Under the pieces are notes generated by a model. The model worked only from the letters and a program-made list of their open reading frames with translations. It searched no databases and was not told the DNA's origin. The position numbers and the translations under genes are program-made. Below, piece by piece: positions 36,520 to 47,900 of a stretch of 64,000 bases of DNA (position 1 is the stretch's first letter; every line of letters starts with the position of its first letter). This DNA comes from Arthrobacter nitrophenolicus (GTDB lineage: Bacteria; Actinomycetota; Actinomycetes; Actinomycetales; Micrococcaceae), in contig NZ_AOFD01000013.1 of assembly GCF_000332815.1 (NCBI RefSeq), forward strand, positions 1 to 64,000, written 5' to 3'.

Positions 36520-38817
36520 CAGTGGTGCCCTGCCCGTTCGAAGCGGAGTTCGGCCGGGACCTTCTCCCACTCGGCCAGCAGCTGGCGTTCCGCGGGTGTG
36601 GGGATGAGCCCGGCGGGGGCGAAGACCCGCGATGGCCGGGCGGGGTCCTCGGTGTCCGTGACGGGTGTGCCGGCCGCGTGGCTGCGGAATGCCCTGATGG
36701 TGGCCAGCACCGCGGTGGCAATCACGATGATGCTCAGGACCACGAAGATCACCGACAGCCAGCCCTGGATGGCGGTGTTGCGGACCACGGCCTCCATGGC
36801 CGCCGCGGTCTTGGCCGTCCCAAATTCGGTCTTGCCTTCGGCAAGGGCCTTGCTGAACGCGGCGTTGTTGGCGAAGTAGCCCACCGCCGGCGTCGGCGAG
36901 AAGATCTTCTGGTAGCTCGCGGTGATGGTGACAACCGCGGCGAACGCCAGCGGCAGGGCAACGATCCACAACCACTTGAACGTGCCGCGTTTGGCGGCGA
37001 TGGCCAGGCACACGGACAGGGCAATGGCCGCCAGCAATTGGTTGGCGATGCCGAACAGCGGGAACAGCGTGTTGATGCCGCCCAGCGGGTCCGTGACGCC
37101 CATCAGCAGTACCGCGCCCCAGGCGCCGACCATGATGGCGGTGCAGAGCCAGGCGCCGGGCCGCCAGGCGTGTTCCTTGAACTTGGGGATGAAGTTGCCG
37201 ATGGAGTCCTGGAGCATGAACCGGGCAACCCGGGTGCCGGCGTCCACGGCCGTGAGGATGAACAGGGCCTCGAACATGATGGCGAAGTGGTACCAGAACG
37301 CCATCATGCTGTCCCGCCGATGAACTGCTGCATGATGTGCGCCAGGCCCAGTGCCAGCGTTGGTGCGCCGCCGGTGCGGGAGACGATGCTTTCCTCACCC
37401 ACGTTGGCGGCTGTCTGGGACAGCAGCTCCGGGCTGATGTTCACGCCGGTCAGGCCGAGACTGTTCACCCATGTGGCCGCGGTTTCCACCGTCCCGCCGG
37501 TCAGCGCCGCCGGGGAGTTCATGGCGAAGTACAGGCCGCGGTCGATGGAGATGGCGGCGACCAGGGCCATGATGGCCACGAAGGACTCCATCAGCATGCC
37601 GCCGTACCCGATGAAGCGGGTCTGCCGCTCCTTCTCCACCAGCTTCGGGGTGGTGCCGGAGGAGATCAGGCATGGAAGCCGGACAGCGCACCGCAGGCGA
37701 TGGTGACGAACAGGAACGGGAAGAGCGCCCCCGGGAAGACGGGACCGTTGTCCCGGCTGGCGAACTCGCTGAAGGCCGGCACGGTGATTTCCGGCCGGAC
37801 CGCGATGATGGCCACCGCCAGCATCACGATCACGCCGATCTTCATGAAGGTCGACAGGTAGTCGCGGGGTGCCAGGAGCAGCCACACGGGCAGGATCGCG
37901 GCGATGAAACCGTAGATGATGATGCCCCAGGCGATGGTCACCCGGTCCAGGGTGAAGATCTCCGCTCCCCAGGAGGTTTCGGCCACGATGCCGCCGCCGA
38001 TGATGGCGGCCATCAGCAGCACGAAGCCGATGATGGAGACTTCCATGATCTTTCCCGGCCGCAGGTAGCGGAGGTAAACGCCCATGAACAGGGCGATCGG
38101 AATGGTCATGCCCACGGAGAAGACGCCCCACGGGCTTTCACCCAGGGCGTTGACGACGACGAGCGCCAGGATGGCGACGATGATCACCATGATCAGGAGC
38201 GTGGCGATCAGGGCGGCAGTGCCGCCGACCACGCCGAGCTCCTCGCGGGCCATCTGGCCAAGGGAACGTCCGCCGCGGCGCATCGAGAAGAACATGACCA
38301 GGTAGTCCTGGACCGCGCCGGCCAGCACGACGCCAATGATGATCCAGATGGTGCCGGGCAGGTAGCCCATCTGGGCCGCCAGTACGGGACCCACCAGCGG
38401 GCCGGCGCCGGCGATTGCTGCGAAGTGGTGGCCGAACAGGACGTTGCGGTCCGTCCGGACGTAGTCCTTGCCGTCCGCCTTGTACTCGGCGGGCGTGGCC
38501 CTGCGGTCATCCGGCCTGGTGATGTAGCGTTCGATCACCTTCGAGTAGAAGCGGTAGGCGATCAGGTACGTGCATACCGAAGCGAACACGAACCAGATGG
38601 CGTTGACCGTCTCCCCGCGGATGATGGCGAGCATGAACCAGGCCACGCCGCCCAGCAGGGCAACCGCGGCCCACAGCGCAATCTTGCGCGGCGTCCACTT
38701 CCGTTCTTCCGCCTCGCGGACGTTCTCGTCCACGGCGGCGGGGGGAAGGGCGGCATCGGTGGTGACCGCACCTTCCTTCCGCGCTGAACCGTTCCGGTCG
38801 TCAGGCGTTCCGGCCAT
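36519..38817 (-). pseudogene. cstA: CstA-family transporter (carbon starvation protein A), two frameshifts
   Basis: About 766 residues if repaired, normal for CstA. It is a multi-helix membrane protein that imports pyruvate or peptides. Conserved blocks are present in three frames: NVLFGHHFAAIAGAGPLVGP, IACGALSGFHA, then LISSGTTPKLVEKE, then FWYHFAIMFEALFILTAVDA. The breaks are at about 37668 (GCC CTG ATC read as GCC TGA TC, which creates an immediate stop) and 37313 (GGCGGGGACAGC read with three G instead of four). Restoring one base each gives GFHALISSGTT and IGGDSMMAFWYHF. The small partner gene ybdD follows. Likely intact in the organism. Confidence 0.82.
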
Positions 38818-38973
38818 GTCTCCTCCTTGAGATGGGTGCGAGCCTCCCCTTACTAAGGCACCTTACCAATGCCGGTCGGCGATGGGGATGGGTTGCACGT
38901 GCGCGGGCAGGACGGTGCGGTGAGCGGCAGCCCCGGGGCGCCGAACGTGCGGCTGCCGCCGCCCGACTGGCTG

Positions 38974-41828
38974 CTACGCCCCCAGCGCCCGCCGTGACGC
39001 CGGCAGGGCAGCCCGGGTGAACACCCATGCCAGCGCCGATCCCATTGTGGGAACAGCGAGCATCAGTGCCAGCAGCTGCAGCCAGGGGACCTCCACCGCT
39101 GTCCGCATTTCCGTCGAGGCTGCGATCAGGACGGCAGGCACGGCTCCGGCGATGGTTCCGAGCGCGGCGCCGAGGCCGGAGGTGAACAGTGCCTGCGCCG
39201 CCGCAAGCGCCTTGCGGAGACGGGGCGAGGCTCCGACGCCGGCCAGTGTCATGTGGTCATTCCGTGCGTCAGCCAGTGCCAGGCCGGTGGTGACGCCGGC
39301 GGCACTCAGTGTGATGAGCGCGCTGGCCGCAACGATCAGCCAGAACATCCACTGGTTGTCCCGGGAGATCCCCGGTTCCACCCAGAATCCGGCACCGGGC
39401 TGTTGATAGACCCCCGCCACTGCCGCCGCGGCTGCATCAGCCTCGGCCGCTGTCGGACGCCGGTCCAGCTGGACCAGGAGTTCAGCCGGTTCCGCACGCA
39501 GGTCCAGCCGTTCCGCGGTCCGCGGCGATATGAAGCCGTAGTAGGGCACTGCTTCCAGTGGTTCGACCGCAACCGCGGGCAGGACGGTGCTGGTGACCGT
39601 TTCGTGGACCATGGAACCGTCCGACGGCGACCGCAGCTGCGTGCGGACGTCTTGTCCCAGCAGCGTGGTTTTTCCGTCCCGGACGAACACCGGGTTGGTC
39701 ACCACCATGCCGCCGGCGTCCAGTACCTCGAGGGCTTCAGCGTCGGCATCGGTGCCCAGCAACAACCGGATCTCCTCTTCGCCTCCCACCACGATTCCGC
39801 GCGGCGAAACGGATTCACGGATCATCGAACCCCGGCAGCGCCAGTCCTTCGGGTCCACCACCCTTCGCTGCGGCGTCTTCGGACACCGGTGCTCCTCCGG
39901 CACCGCGAGGGAATACATCAAGCAGTTCGAATCCTCCGTCCGGGCGGGAACCGACATATCCACACCCGGGCCAAAGTCGCAGTCAATGGATGCCGGCGAA
40001 GTGATGGTCGCCGTCCAGGCAACGGCGTCCACCGCCTGCCCCACGCGGGAGGAAAGTTCAGCCGGGTTCACCGCCACCGACGGTTGGCGGCCGCCGCCGG
40101 CGAGGAAGGGGGCGTCCACCTCCAGGGGCAGGCGGACCTGGTTTTCCAGCGCGCTCCACCAGTGGTTCTCCCGCATGGCCGCCTGCTGGCTGGCGGCCAG
40201 GACCAGGCCGGCGCTTGCCAGCGTGGCGGCAGCAAGCACCGCAGCTACCGCTGGTACGGTCCGGCCCCGGTTCCGGGCGGAGTCGCGGGCAGCCATCCTC
40301 AGGGGCAGGGAAAGCCAGTGTGTCCGCGAGGTGAGCACGCCCACCAGCCAGCCGGTCAGCAGCACGAGTCCCGCAACAGCCAGCACCGCCCCGGTAATCA
40401 GCAGGCCCGCCACCAGGGGCAGCTGCTCCGCCTGGCGGTCAGGGTCCTTCGCCGACTGCCCCAGCAGCCAGCCGGCGGCCAGCAGCCCGGCCGCCGAAGC
40501 CAAAAGCACGGTGCCCACGATGCTGGCCCGCCGTCCGCTTCCGGCAGGAGCGCGGCCGGACTTGAGGGCGCCCAGCAGTGCCTGGCGGGCAACCAAGTTG
40601 GCCGGGGCCAATGCTGAAAGGATGCACGCGCAAAGCCCCATCACCATGGCAACCGACGTCAGCAACGGGTCCGGGTGCACTCCTGCCAGCCGGGCCGACC
40701 CTGCGGCCCGCACCCAGAGCACGGCCGCAGCCGCGCCAGCGAAGCCCAGGGCAGCTCCTGCCACAACGGCAATGGAACCCAGCCACAGGCCTCCCGCCGT
40801 GACCACCGAACGTACAGTGGGAGCTTCCGCGCCGGAGGCAGCCAGGAGCGCCAGCTCCCGCACCTGCCTTTTGGCGCCCACGGCGAAGGCCGCACCGGCG
40901 AGCAGGCCCACTTCCAGCAGGGCCAGGGCTCCCAGGAGGCCGAAGGTGCCGTAGAGGGTCCAGGTCTCGGCGGACGTATCCCAGGTCTGGGCCCCCGGGA
41001 CCACCCGCTGCTCCATTGGCGGCGGGTCCATCACAACGCTGCGTGAAAGCACCCCGACGCCCCGGCTGTTGGCTTCCCGGACCTGCTCCCAGCCGATCGG
41101 TTCCGGCCCCACCAGGTAGTAGGACAGCGAGTGGGGACGTTCAGCTGCCAGGGCCGTCGCAGGCACCTGCCCAGGCTGAAGGTAGACGACGCTGTTGTTG
41201 TCGGAGGCGCTCGAGTCACGGAGGATACCCACCGGCACGAACGTTCCTGCCGACGTCGTAAATTCCTCGCCGAAGTCCAGGCCGAAGCGTTCCAGCATGC
41301 CCCGCGACACGAGGACTTCCCTGCCCGATTCGGGAGCCCTGCCATCCAACAGCGTGAACTTGCCGGCGAAGACGGGGTGCAGCGCGTCCACCTGCACGCC
41401 GTTCAGCGACACGAGCGCTTCCCCGACGCGCGTGGTGAGCTGTAACTGGCGCAGCGGCAGCACCTCGTAGCCGTCCGGAAGCACTTCTTCAGGCGGCGTC
41501 GCAACGAACTCGGGATCCACGTTTCCCGGGCTGGAGGCCACAACGGCGTCATTCAGCGGTCCTGGAGCGACTTCCCGTTCACCACCGGCAGGGCGACGAA
41601 CCGTGCCTGGGCGTTGCCCAGCTCGTACCGGACAATTTCCTCCGGTGTCCGCAGCGAGCTCTGGTACAGGGTGGCCGCTCCGGTCATCCCCGCCACTGGC
41701 AGCATGATCAGCAGGACGATCAGGAACGACCGGCGCCGGTGGCGGCGGATGTCCCGGCGGGCCATCCGCAGGGCAACACGGAAGCTGCTCCGGCGCCCAC
41801 CCGGGGCCGGAGTAAGGTCAAGCGGCAT
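38974..41828 (-). pseudogene. FtsX-like ABC transporter permease, frameshifted
   Basis: About 951 residues if repaired. The N-terminal membrane helix (FLIVLLIMLPVAGMTG) and the FtsX-like domains separated by a large extracytoplasmic region (up to ARQQ... and LGTDADAEALEVL) form the MacB/FtsX type permease. The frame is lost at about 41557: KSLQD must join PLNDAVVASSPGN one base out of phase; restoring a C in GACCCGCTG repairs it. The 91-residue N-terminal part overlaps the ATPase stop as TGATG. Together with the ATPase and PadR regulator it forms one operon. The substrate (lipid, antimicrobial or other) is unknown. Confidence 0.78.
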
Positions 41829-42565
41829 CAGAGGCCGGCCTGCGCCAGGAGCATGGTGGGATCATGCATGGCGGTGGCCTGGTCAACGATCCGCCCGTCG
41901 CGGAGGAACACCACCCGGTCCGCCCAGGCCGCGTGCCGGGCCTCGTGGGTGACCAGCATGACGGCCGCCCCCGCGTCCGCCCGCGAGCGCAGCACCTCCA
42001 TGACGCCCTGGCCAGTGGTCGAATCAAGGGCGCCGGTTGGCTCGTCAGCGAGGATCAGGCGCCGTTGCCCCACCACCGCACGTGCAATGGCCACCCGCTG
42101 CTGCTGTCCGCCGGACATCTGGTCCATGAACCGGTCTGCCAGCTCAGGGATCCCCACCTGGCGGAGGGCGTCAGCCGCCTGCCGGCGGGCCTTCTTCGTC
42201 GCGGTGCCGTCCAGCTCCAGCGGCAGGGCGACATTTTCCGCCGCGGTAAGGGTGGGGACGAGGTTGAAGTCCTGGAAGACGTACCCCACGGCCCGCCGCC
42301 GCAGCCGGGCCAGTTCATTCAGCCCCAGCCCGGCAAGGGGGGTTGATTCCACAAAGACGCCGCCCGACGTCGGCCGGTCCAGTCCCCCGGCCAGCGCAAG
42401 CAGCGATGACTTTCCGGACCCCGACGGCCCCATAACGGCAACGAACTCCCCCGCGCCGATGGTGAGGTCAACGTCCCGAAGTGCGGCAACCGCCGTCGCG
42501 CCCTCCCCGAAGGTTCTGCTGACCTTGGCAAGCTCCAGGACCTGCTGCGGCCCCCGGACGCTCAC
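41828..42565 (-). CDS. ABC transporter ATP-binding protein (LolD/MacB type)
   Basis: 245 residues. Walker A GPSGSGKSSLL, signature MSGGQQQRVAIARAVV, Walker B RLILADEPTGALDS and the H-loop in VMLVTHEARHA are all present. GTG start overlapping the PadR stop by 4 bases and the permease start by one. It energises the FtsX-like permease downstream. Confidence 0.92.
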   Translation of the reverse strand: MSVRGPQQVLELAKVSRTFGEGATAVAALRDVDLTIGAGEFVAVMGPSGSGKSSLLALAGGLDRPTSGGVFVESTPLAGLGLNELARLRRRAVGYVFQDFNLVPTLTAAENVALPLELDGTATKKARRQAADALRQVGIPELADRFMDQMSGGQQQRVAIARAVVGQRRLILADEPTGALDSTTGQGVMEVLRSRADAGAAVMLVTHEARHAAWADRVVFLRDGRIVDQATAMHDPTMLLAQAGL

Positions 42566-43161
42566 CGGCGGCTGTCCGCGTTGAGCGGGGCGGCGTCTTC
42601 CGTGACCCCGTTGGACGTCTTGCGCGCGGCAGTGGCGGCGGCCAGCTGCACCATCCTCGCCTCGCAGAGGTCCAGCCAGCGGACCTCCGCTTCCGTCTGG
42701 AAGATGAGGGAATCGAGGACCAGGAGCCAGGCGGTGTCGCCACTGCGCTGGTTGGACGCCGTGTCCCGGCGGGCCTTGGTGTAATCCTGCAGGGCACGGA
42801 TGGACGCCACCCGCTGCGCCTGGATGATGGCCTGGACGTCCACTCCCGGCAGCGTTACGGCAAGCGCCAGCTTGATGGCCAGTTCGTTCCGCGGCGGGTT
42901 GGTGCGCTCCACGGGGGCGGCGAACCAGCTCCGCACCTCCGCCGCGCCCTCAGCGGTGATGCTGTACACCACGTGGCCCTCGCCGTCGTCGCCGTCTTTC
43001 GCCACCAGGCCGTCCCGCTCCAGCCGGTCCAGGGTGGTGTAGACCTGCCCGATATTGAGGGGCCAGGTGGACCCGGTCCGGTTCTCGAACTCGACCCTGA
43101 GCTGGTAGCCGTAGCGCGGCCGGTCCTGCAGCAGGGCGAGGAGGCTGTGACGGATGGACAT
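42562..43161 (-). CDS. PadR-family transcriptional regulator
   Basis: 199 residues from ATG 43161 (AAGGAG upstream). The winged helix is SIRHSLLALLQDRPRYGYQL and IGQVYTTLDRLERDGLV with wing GHVVYSITAEG; the helical C-terminal part is a dimerisation domain. It is first in the operon and probably represses the ABC/FtsX genes and itself; no operator was identified. Confidence 0.9.
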   Translation of the reverse strand: MSIRHSLLALLQDRPRYGYQLRVEFENRTGSTWPLNIGQVYTTLDRLERDGLVAKDGDDGEGHVVYSITAEGAAEVRSWFAAPVERTNPPRNELAIKLALAVTLPGVDVQAIIQAQRVASIRALQDYTKARRDTASNQRSGDTAWLLVLDSLIFQTEAEVRWLDLCEARMVQLAAATAARKTSNGVTEDAAPLNADSRR

Positions 43162-43275
43162 GCTGCTCCTTCGCTGGTAGCAGCGGCATGCACGGCCCCC
43201 CAAGACCCGTGCATACCGCGTATACCGAAAGCCTAGCCGCAGCCCCGGGTTAAGACAATACTGAGTATCTACCGG

Positions 43276-44259
43276 CTACATGAGCAGCAGGACTTTGCCT
43301 ACATGGTCGCCGCTGTCGAAGTACCGGTGGGCCGCCTGGACCTGGTCCAGCGGGAACGTCCTGGCCACCAGCGGCCTGATCCTGCCGTCGCTGATGAGCG
43401 GCCACACCGCGTCCCGAACCGCATTCATGATGGCGCCCTTCTCCTCCACGGGGCGGGGCCGGAGGGCCGTGGCCACCACGGCGGCGCGCTTCTTGAGCAG
43501 CTGGCCCAGGTCGAGCTCGCCCTTGGTGCCGCCCTGGAGCCCGATGACCACCAATCGCCCGTAGTCCGCCAGCGCGTCCACGTTCTGTGGCAGGTACTTG
43601 GCCCCAACGACGTCGAGGATGACATCCGCGCCTTTTCCGCCATTTTGCCGGCGCAGGCTTTCGGGGAAATCCTCCTCCGCGTAGTTGATGGCGATATCCG
43701 CGCCCAGGAAGGCCTTCGCGGTGCTGACCTTTTCGTCCGTGCCGGCCGTCGTGGCCACCCGGGCACCGAGGGCCTTTGCCAGCTGGATGGCCATGGTGCC
43801 GATCCCGCCCGTGGCACCGTGGATGAGTACCGTCTCACCCGGCTGCAGCTGGGCCGTCATGACCAGGTTGGAGTAGACCGTGGCCGAAACCTCCGGCAGC
43901 GAGGCCGCCGTCACCAGGTCCACCCCTTCGGGCACCCGCAGGACCTGCTCGGCCCGCACTGCCACCTGCTGGGCGTAGCCGCCTCCCGCGAGCAGCGCCA
44001 CCACCTTGTCACCCACGGAGAAAGCCTTGGTGACCCCCGGCCCGAACCCGGCGATCCTGCCGGACACTTCAAGCCCGGGAATCTCGGACGCGCCCGGGGG
44101 CGGCGGGTAGAAACCCCGCCGCTGCTGCACGTCGGCACGGTTCAGGCCGGCGGCAACGACGTCGATGAGCACCTCGCCGGGGCCGGGCACCGGGGCATCG
44201 GCCTCGCGGACCTCCAGGACCTCCGGGCCGCCCGGCTCCGAAATATAGACGGCTTTCAT
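43276..44259 (-). CDS. NAD(P)H:quinone oxidoreductase, zinc-less MDR family
   Basis: 327 residues. MKAVYISEPGGPEVLEV, GLNRADVQQRRGFYPPPPGA, and the Rossmann motif VLIHGATGGIGTMAIQLAKA place it with QorA-type medium-chain reductases (PIG3-like). No catalytic zinc Cys is present. The ATG at 44259 starts the conserved first strand. Confidence 0.9.
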   Translation of the reverse strand: MKAVYISEPGGPEVLEVREADAPVPGPGEVLIDVVAAGLNRADVQQRRGFYPPPPGASEIPGLEVSGRIAGFGPGVTKAFSVGDKVVALLAGGGYAQQVAVRAEQVLRVPEGVDLVTAASLPEVSATVYSNLVMTAQLQPGETVLIHGATGGIGTMAIQLAKALGARVATTAGTDEKVSTAKAFLGADIAINYAEEDFPESLRRQNGGKGADVILDVVGAKYLPQNVDALADYGRLVVIGLQGGTKGELDLGQLLKKRAAVVATALRPRPVEEKGAIMNAVRDAVWPLISDGRIRPLVARTFPLDQVQAAHRYFDSGDHVGKVLLLM

Positions 44260-44366
44260 GGACCACTTCCGTTTCTGACTCAATACTGGCTGCAACCAGT
44301 GTGCACCGGACACCTTCCGGGCTCTGTTTTGTTGCAGGCAAGCGCCTATGAAACACTACTAGCTGA

Positions 44367-44454
44367 GGAAGGTTGTCCGAGCGGCCGAAGGAGCTGGTCT
44401 TGAAAACCAGTGTGCGGTAACCCCGTACCAAGAGTTCGAATCTCTTACCTTCCG
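44367..44454 (+). tRNA. tRNA-Ser (anticodon TGA)
   Basis: An 88-base class II tRNA. The acceptor stem is GGAAGGT/ACCTTCC, the anticodon stem CTGGT/ACCAG with loop CTTGAAA (anticodon TGA), a long variable arm of serine type follows, and the T-arm is AAGAG/CTCTT with loop TTCGAAT. No CCA is encoded. Confidence 0.96.
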
Positions 44455-44460
44455 CAAAGA

Positions 44461-44506
44461 GGGCCCCTGTCCGCCAGTCCGCTGGCCGGCAGGGGCCTTT
44501 CGTTTT
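44461..44506 (+). terminator. Terminator of tRNA-Ser(TGA)
   Basis: GGCCCCTG and CAGGGGCC form a stem with a shorter CCAG/CTGG pairing between them, followed by TTTCGTTTT. It begins 7 bases after the tRNA. Confidence 0.85.
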
Positions 44507-44908
44507 GCCCAGCAGCTCCGCACGCCGGGTTTCGCCTGCGGCTTCCCGGCGTCTGGTGGAGCGCATGTAAATTCTTTGGACAAATCCGCAGCCGCGCCCT
44601 TCCAGCAAAGCTACCGGCCGGTATTCTTTGGTGATGGCCGGCACATGTGGGGGTACGGGCCGGCCATAAACCACCAGCAGCATCACCGGAACCAGGCTAC
44701 GGGGGCTCCAGGCCGGTGGGCGGTCCGTTCCGCTGGGGGACGTCCCGCCGAATGCACGCTCTAGCCACTTTGCGTTCATTCAGCGCTGCTGTGATGTGCC
44801 GGAACACCCACTTGACCAGGAGCAGGGTCCGGGCCACTTGTCCGTTGGTACAACCCGGACACTTCCCATCGGGTCCTACCGGGGACATCCTTATGAAAGT
44901 AAGAGCGG
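44507..44908. other. Intergenic region upstream of the secreted nuclease
   Basis: No gene is supported in these 402 bases. A single GTTCATT (about 44774) resembles one PHO-box unit, but there is no second unit in phase. Promoter and leader of the nuclease gene must lie here. Confidence 0.5.
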
Positions 44909-47900
44909 ATGCATCAGACACCTTGGAAACTGGCGCTGGGAACAGCCTTGTCAGCTGGGCTCATCGCAGCTCCCCTGGCAGCCCTTCCCGCCGTTGCAGA
45001 TGATCCGGCCGCGGAGGTCTCAGCCGCGGCTGGGAGTTCACCCGTTGTGATCAACGAGGCCTACCTCAGCGGCGGCAGCAGCGGCGCTGCTTATAAGAAC
45101 AAGTTCGTGGAGCTCTACAACACATCGGACGCCCCGGTCCCGCTGGACGGCTGGTCTTTGCAGTACCGCTCTGCCACCGGGAACCGCTGCGCCTTCGGGC
45201 GTGGCGGCCTTGTCCGGGTCCATCCCGGCCAAGGGGCACTACCTGGTTCAGGGCGGCAGCAACGGCTCCAACGGCGCCGACCTTCCCGCCCCGGACCTGG
45301 TGGCAGGCGTCCTCAACCCGAGCGGCAGCGCCGGTACGGTGGTGCTCGCAAAGCAGCCCACCGCCGTCGCGCTTTCCACCGGGTCCCAGGTGGAGCCCGG
45401 CGGGGTGGCCGATCTCCTTGGCTACGGCACGTCCAACACCTTTGAAACGCTGGCTGCCACCGCCCCCTCGGGCAACACCGACGTCAAGAGCCTGAACAGG
45501 ACAGCCGGAGCGGACAGCAACAGCAACGCCGCGGACTTCACCCTCAGCGCCACGATCACGCCCACCTCCTCTGGCGGCGCATCCCAGGACCCGGATCCCG
45601 CACCTGACCCGGAGCCCACGCCAAACCCTGCCCTGGCCACCATTGCCGAAATCCAGGGCACGGGTACCGAGAGCCCGCTGGCGGGCGCCACGGTGACCAC
45701 CACGGGCAAGGTCACCGCTGTGTTCCCCACCGGCGGCCTGAACGGCTACTACATCCAGACGGCCGGCACCGGCGGGGACCTCACGGCCACCAACCACGCC
45801 GCATCGGACGGGATCTTCGTCTATTCCCCTGCCACCGCGGGTTCCGTGCAGCCGGGCGACTTCGTGCGCCTGACAGGCACCGTGGCCGAGTACTACGGGA
45901 TGACCCAGCTCAACGTCGGCGCAGCGCCGGGCTCACCAAGCTGGTCGAGGCCGCCCCGGAGGTCAAGCCCACCGCTTTCACCTTGCCCGCCAACGAGGCC
46001 TTCCGCGAGTCGCTCGAAGGAATGCTCCTGGCACCCCAGGGACCGCTCACTGTCACGGACAACTACAGCCTGAACCAGTACGGCGAGATCGGCCTGGCCG
46101 GCGGCACCACTCCCCTGGTCCAGCCCACCGCGGTGGCTCCGTACGGCACGGCCGAACATGCCGCCGTCGTCCAGGAAAACGCCGCACGGGGCATCAAGCT
46201 CGACGACGGCGCAACCACCAACTTCCTCGGCAGCAGCGCCACCAAGGCCCTCCCCCTGCCGTACCTCACAGGCACGGATCCGGTCCGGGTGGGCTCGCCG
46301 GCGGCGTTCACCACGAATGTGGTCCTGGGCTACGCCAACAACGCCTGGAAATTCCAGCCGCTCACCCACCTGACGCCCGCGAATGCGGCCACGGTCCAGC
46401 CGGCCACGTTCGGCGCCACGCGCACGGAGGCGCCCCGGCCGGTGGGCGGCAACCTGAAGATTGCCTCGTTCAATGTCCTCAACTACTTCCCCACCACGGG
46501 TGACCAGCTCACCGGCTGCACCTACTACACGGACCGGGACGGGAACCCCGTCACCGTCCGGGGCGGCTGCAACGCCCGCGGCGCAGCCAATGCGGCGAAC
46601 TTCCAGCGGCAGCAGGACAAGCTCGTGTCCGCCATCACCAAGGCCGGCGCCGACGTGGTCACCCTGATGGAGATCGAGAACTCCGCGCAGTTCGGCAAGA
46701 ACCGCGACGACGCCCTGGCCCGGCTGGTGGACGCGCTGAACGTCGCCACACCCGGAGTCTGGGACTACGTCCGTTCGCCGGCCAACGCCCCGCCGCTGAG
46801 TGACGAGGACATGATCCGCACCGCCTTCATCTTCAAGAAGGCCGCGGCCGAGCCGGTGGGCGAGTCCATCATCCACAATGACACCGTTGCCTTCGCCTCT
46901 GCCCGCAAGCCGCTGGCGCAGATGTTCAAGCCCGCCGGCGGTGCCGCCGGCACCGAGTTCATCGCCATCGCCAACCATTTCAAGTCCAAGGGTTCGGCAG
47001 CAACACCGGAGGACACGGACCAGGGCCAGGGCGCCTCCAACCTGGCGCGCACTGCCCAGGCCAGGTCGCTGCTGGATTTTGCCACGTCGCTGCAGGCCAG
47101 CAAGGGCACGGACAAGGTGTTCCTGATCGGTGATTTCAACGCCTACGCCAAGGAAGACCCGCTCAACGTCCTCACGTCCGCCGGCTACGTCAACCAGGAC
47201 GAGAAGGCCCGGAACGCCGACGGCTCGGCCAAGCATTCCTACCTCTTCGGCGGGATGGTGGGCTCCCTGGACCACATCCTGGCTTCCCCCGCCGCCGATG
47301 CTGTGGTGTCCGGCGCCGACATCTGGAACATCAACTCGGTGGAGTCCGTGGCCCTGGAATACAGCCGCCACAACTACAACATCACCAACTACTACGCCCC
47401 GGACCAGTTCCGTGCCAGCGACCACGACCCCGTGGTGGTGGGCCTGGACCTTGGCTCCGTTCCTGCCACCGTTGACCTGAACTTCCTGGGCATCAACGAC
47501 TTCCATGGCAGGATCGACGCCAACACCGTCCAGTTCGCCGGAACCATCGAGAAGCTCCGTGCCGCTGCCGCCCCCGGCGCCACGGCATTCCTCTCCGCCG
47601 GCGACAACATCGGCGCGTCGCTGTTCGCGTCCGCTGTGGCCAAGGACCAGCCCACCATCGACGTGCTGAACGCCCTGGAGCTGCAGGCATCGGCCGTGGG
47701 CAACCACGAGTTCGACGGCGGCTGGGCGGACCTGCGCGACCGGGTCATCGCCGGCGGTGCCAACGCGAAGTTCCCCTACCTTGGCGCGAACGTCTACCGC
47801 AAGGGAACCACGGAGCCGGCGCTGCCCGAGTTCACCGTGCTGGACATGAACGGCATCAAGGTGGCGGTCATCGGCACGGTCACCCAGGAGGTCCCCTCCC

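Noticed and set aside
36519-38817. Programmed frameshifting in cstA
   Set aside because: Neither site has a slippery heptamer with a plausible downstream stimulator, the first creates an immediate stop, and similar breaks occur in seven unrelated genes.
44507-44908. PHO box upstream of the secreted nuclease
   Set aside because: Only one GTTCATT unit is found, with no second unit in 11-base phase.
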